Shown: piece after piece, positions 13,700-15,280 of the stretch
How the letters are laid out: every line of letters begins with the position of its first letter
Position numbering within the stretch: the first letter of the stretch is position 1
Assembly (NCBI GenBank): GCA_019510535.1
Contig: JAEKKE010000092.1
Coordinates: 1-15,280 of the forward strand
Direction: 5' to 3'
Length of the DNA: 15,280 nucleotides
Origin: Acidobacteriota bacterium
GTDB taxonomy: Bacteria; Acidobacteriota; Terriglobia; Terriglobales; Acidobacteriaceae
Translations under genes and position numbers: made by a program
Notes under the pieces: generated by a model
Told to the model about the DNA's origin: nothing
The model's database searches: none
What the model saw: only the letters and a program-made list of their open reading frames with translations

Positions 13700-14335
13700 A
13701 TGTCTTACATCTTTGCGCTTGCCGCGTTTGCGGGAATCCATTTTCTCGGTATGGCCTCGCCCGGGGCTTCGTTTGTGAATACACTGCGTGCCTCGACGCA
13801 GTATTCGCGTGGAGTCGCGCTGTTTCATGCGATGGGGCTGGCCGGCGCTGCCTTCGTCTGGGCGCTGGCGGCAGTGCTGGGTTTGCAGAGTGTTTTGATG
13901 ACCGTGCCTGGACTCTTTCGCGGGCTGCAACTCTTTGGCGGCGTCTACCTCATGTGGCTGGCAGTGAATGCGTGGCGTCATGCCAACGTTCCCGCACAAC
14001 AACGTGCCTCGCTGGAGCTCGGCGCAACCACCACCAGGTTTGCTTTGTTCCGGAGAGGTCTGCTGACTAACCTGGGCAATCCGAAGGTGATGATCTTTTT
14101 CGCCAGCGTCTTTGCCGCCGTGCTGCATCCTGAGTGGCCGATGTGGATACGGTTCGCTGCAGCCCTTCTGGTCTTTGTCGACGAGTTCACCTATTACAGC
14201 AGCCTGACGCTGGTGCTCTCCACACGCCACGCGCAACAGACCTACCGGCATGCCAAGCCTGTCATCGACCGCGTCGCGGGAACAGCCCTGTTGCTCTTCG
14301 CGCTGCGGCTCTTCTATCGAGCGCTCGAAAGCTGA
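13700..14335 (+). CDS. LysE/RhtB-family amino-acid exporter, copy 1
   Basis: LysE/RhtB proteins export amino acids such as lysine, threonine or homoserine, or other small metabolites, by proton exchange. The 211-residue product is an inner-membrane protein with about six predicted spans. The family motifs are visible: MASPGASF near the N-terminus (SPG at 20-22), the WRHA segment after the third span and the GNPKVMIFF block in the second half. I chose ATG 13700 because it gives a start that aligns exactly with the paralogue next door (MSYIFALAAF against MHYVAALLAL); an upstream TTG frame would add 25 residues without a membrane or motif match. It is followed after 18 nt by copy 2. In copy 1 the proline of SPGP is replaced by alanine (SPGA). 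Substrate is not predictable here. Confidence 0.88.
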   Translation: MSYIFALAAFAGIHFLGMASPGASFVNTLRASTQYSRGVALFHAMGLAGAAFVWALAAVLGLQSVLMTVPGLFRGLQLFGGVYLMWLAVNAWRHANVPAQQRASLELGATTTRFALFRRGLLTNLGNPKVMIFFASVFAAVLHPEWPMWIRFAAALLVFVDEFTYYSSLTLVLSTRHAQQTYRHAKPVIDRVAGTALLLFALRLFYRALES

Positions 14336-14340
14336 TTCCG

Positions 14341-14353
14341 TACACTGGAACAC
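14341..14353 (+). promoter_or_regulatory. Candidate -10 element before LysE copy 2
   Basis: TACACT (14341-14346) is followed by GGAACAC and then the ATG at 14354. It could give copy 2 its own leaderless transcript within the 18-nt gap between the exporters. GGAA might instead act as a weak ribosome site. Confidence 0.35.
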
Positions 14354-14989
14354 ATGCATTATGTTGCCGCACTGCTTGCACTGGCCGGCGTTCATCTGCT
14401 CGCCGTCGCCTCGCCCGGACCCGCCTTTGTCGCCACCATGCGTGTCTCTATGCAACACCGCCGGCCGGTGGCCGCTGCACATAGCTTTGGATTGGGCTTT
14501 GCCGCGTTTCTATGGGGAGCGGCGGCTGTCTTTGGTGTGCAGATTATCCTGGCCAAGGCGGAGTGGCTCTACCGCATCATGCAGTTCGCCGGCGGAATGT
14601 ACCTCTGCTACATCGGCGTGCAGTCCTGGCGTCACGCAAAGTCGAAAACATCGAATGGCGCCATCGCCGCTGCCCCCAATATGTCAGTCGGCGCTGCCTT
14701 CGTACGCGGGCTCACGTTGAACCTGGCCAACCCGAAGGTCATTGTCTTCTTTGCCAGCATCTTTACGGCGGTGCTGCAGCCTTCGTGGCCCCTGTGGCTG
14801 CGCGGCATCGTGTTGGCGATCGTGTTTGTAGACGAAGCCGGATACTACATTGGGTTGTCGCTGCTGCTCTCTACCCAGAAGGCACAGGCAGCCTATCGGC
14901 GCGCTAAGACCGGCATTGAACGCACTGCCGGTAGCGCGATGTTTACGTTCGGCGGGAAGCTGATCTACTCGGCCACCAGCAGAAGTTGA
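14354..14989 (+). CDS. LysE/RhtB-family amino-acid exporter, copy 2
   Basis: This 211-residue paralogue has the same length as copy 1 and aligns with it over the whole protein with a single one-residue offset near residue 110. My hand count gives about 99 identical positions (about 47%). It carries the canonical VASPGPAF at 18-25, WRHA at 92-95, NPKVIVFFAS near 125-134 and a VFVDE segment near 157-161. About six membrane spans are expected. Duplication followed by divergence explains the pair; different substrates, or a two-component exporter, are possible. The stop codon lies within a 14-bp tandem repeat. Both copies run in the same direction and are probably co-transcribed, but a hexamer in the 18-nt gap may give copy 2 a separate start. 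Confidence 0.9.
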   Translation: MHYVAALLALAGVHLLAVASPGPAFVATMRVSMQHRRPVAAAHSFGLGFAAFLWGAAAVFGVQIILAKAEWLYRIMQFAGGMYLCYIGVQSWRHAKSKTSNGAIAAAPNMSVGAAFVRGLTLNLANPKVIVFFASIFTAVLQPSWPLWLRGIVLAIVFVDEAGYYIGLSLLLSTQKAQAAYRRAKTGIERTAGSAMFTFGGKLIYSATSRS

Positions 14990-15010
14990 AAGTTCCAAGT
15001 TGAAGGTTGG
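14983..15010. repeat. 14-bp imperfect tandem repeat over the LysE copy 2 stop codon
   Basis: AAGTTGAAAGTT (14983-14994) and AAGTTGAAGGTT (14997-15008) are direct repeats with a 14-nt period and one difference in the 12-mer. The first copy contains the stop codon TGA (14987-14989). Confidence 0.65.
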
Positions 15011-15024
15011 AGATGTACGGCATG

Positions 15025-15044
15025 GGCAGGTGGAGAAGCCTGCC
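15025..15044. terminator. Small hairpin between convergent LysE copy 2 and the last gene
   Basis: GGCAGG and CCTGCC pair around an 8-nt loop, 35 nt after the exporter stop and 33 nt beyond the stop of the minus-strand gene. It is followed by a C/T-rich tract (tccccttc) but not by a run of T, so it is only a possible terminator. Confidence 0.35.
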
Positions 15045-15077
15045 TCCCCTTCACATCGTGACATAGATGAAACGTGC

Positions 15078-15280
15078 TTAGCCTGCGAACGGGGTTAGTA
15101 CTTCGACCGCTCCGCCGACGTGGCGGCGGAAGCTGTGCAGCTCTTTCGCGTCCTGGTCGAGGAGGCGAACGATGATAGCGTCGTCCTTCGCTTCAAAGTC
15201 GGTGAAGCCGAGAACCTTACTGCCCCACGGGCCACGCTTCTTCGGGTCGGTCGTCCAGTCGACGAGTTCCGCGCCACCGC
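15078..15280 (-). CDS. Unrecognised protein, C-terminal part (runs off the window)
   Basis: The last 66 residues and a TAA stop are readable in one minus-strand frame; the start lies beyond the right edge. The visible part reads GGAELVDWTTDPKKRG, then PWGSKVLGFTDFEAKDDA, then IIVRLLDQDAKELHSFRRH and ends VEVLTPFAG. It is soluble in character, with alternating charged and hydrophobic residues that suggest a beta strand-helix-strand pattern. There is no signal or membrane segment in this part. No family is recognised, so I assign no function. The competing frame in the same stretch is Ser/Arg/Thr-rich and lacks protein-like pattern. The gene is convergent with the LysE pair, separated by 88 nt. 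Confidence 0.6.
   Translation of the reverse strand, partial: GGAELVDWTTDPKKRGPWGSKVLGFTDFEAKDDAIIVRLLDQDAKELHSFRRHVGGAVEVLTPFAG

Noticed and set aside
13664..14482. A 272-codon minus-strand frame opposite LysE copy 1.
   Set aside because: The plus strand carries an intact transporter with a matching paralogue. The minus frame is rich in His, Gln and Arg and resembles no family.
1..15280. CRISPR arrays, insertion sequences, prophage genes, tRNA or rRNA genes.
   Set aside because: No regularly spaced repeats with variable spacers, no transposase or integrase motifs and no recognisable tRNA arms were seen. The hairpin repeats are single in the window.

Overview
This looks like a core chromosomal segment of a GC-rich, Gram-negative soil bacterium. 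I infer Acidobacteriota, probably class Terriglobia (Terriglobus, Granulicella or Edaphobacter type). The inference rests on family content: a secreted protein of acidobacterial style, paired enolase-superfamily racemase and GNAT genes, a short DUF3311 protein, an OmpA-type lipoprotein, a YpfJ-type metallopeptidase and a GT39-like membrane glycosyltransferase. It also rests on large palindromic repeats between convergent genes. No 16S gene or other taxonomic marker is present, so this is inference. I see no transposase, phage gene, CRISPR array, tRNA or rRNA.

Layout, left to right. 1-615 (minus): bactofilin followed by the 5' end of a SAM-methyltransferase-like gene. 729-1568 (plus): a secreted protein of unknown function. 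1753-4426 (minus): a tight operon mazG > GNAT acyltransferase > N-succinylamino-acid racemase/OSBS-type enolase. 4493-5966 (plus): DUF3311 small membrane protein, then an MscS-type channel. 6178-6930 (minus): OmpA-domain lipoprotein. 7147-9968 (plus): uvrC, then a stand-alone phosphatase resembling the phosphatase domain of the RNA-repair enzyme Pnkp. 10125-11912 (minus): YpfJ-type zinc metallopeptidase, then a secreted SGNH/GDSL hydrolase. 11998-14989 (plus): GT39/ArnT-like glycosyltransferase, then two tandem paralogous LysE/RhtB exporters. 15078-end (minus): the 3' end of an unrecognised gene.

The clearest functional unit is the racemase/GNAT pair. In Geobacillus a similar pair, together with a desuccinylase, converts D- to L-amino acids irreversibly. 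The LysE pair probably arose by tandem duplication: both copies have 211 residues and are about 47% identical by hand count. Bactofilin, the OmpA lipoprotein and MscS belong to the cell envelope; MazG, UvrC and the Pnkp-like phosphatase fit nucleotide or nucleic-acid maintenance. Most of these genes are probably not functionally linked.

Non-coding signals hold much of the interest. All four convergent junctions carry hairpins, one with a 22-bp stem. Short tandem duplications lie on or beyond stop codons. A cluster of AATGATT motifs precedes the LysE pair. At least four genes start 6-7 nt after a TANNCT hexamer and have no Shine-Dalgarno sequence, which suggests leaderless transcripts. No gene-free stretch exceeds 300 bases. 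I did not find a wholly new multi-gene system; the best candidates for novelty are listed as findings.
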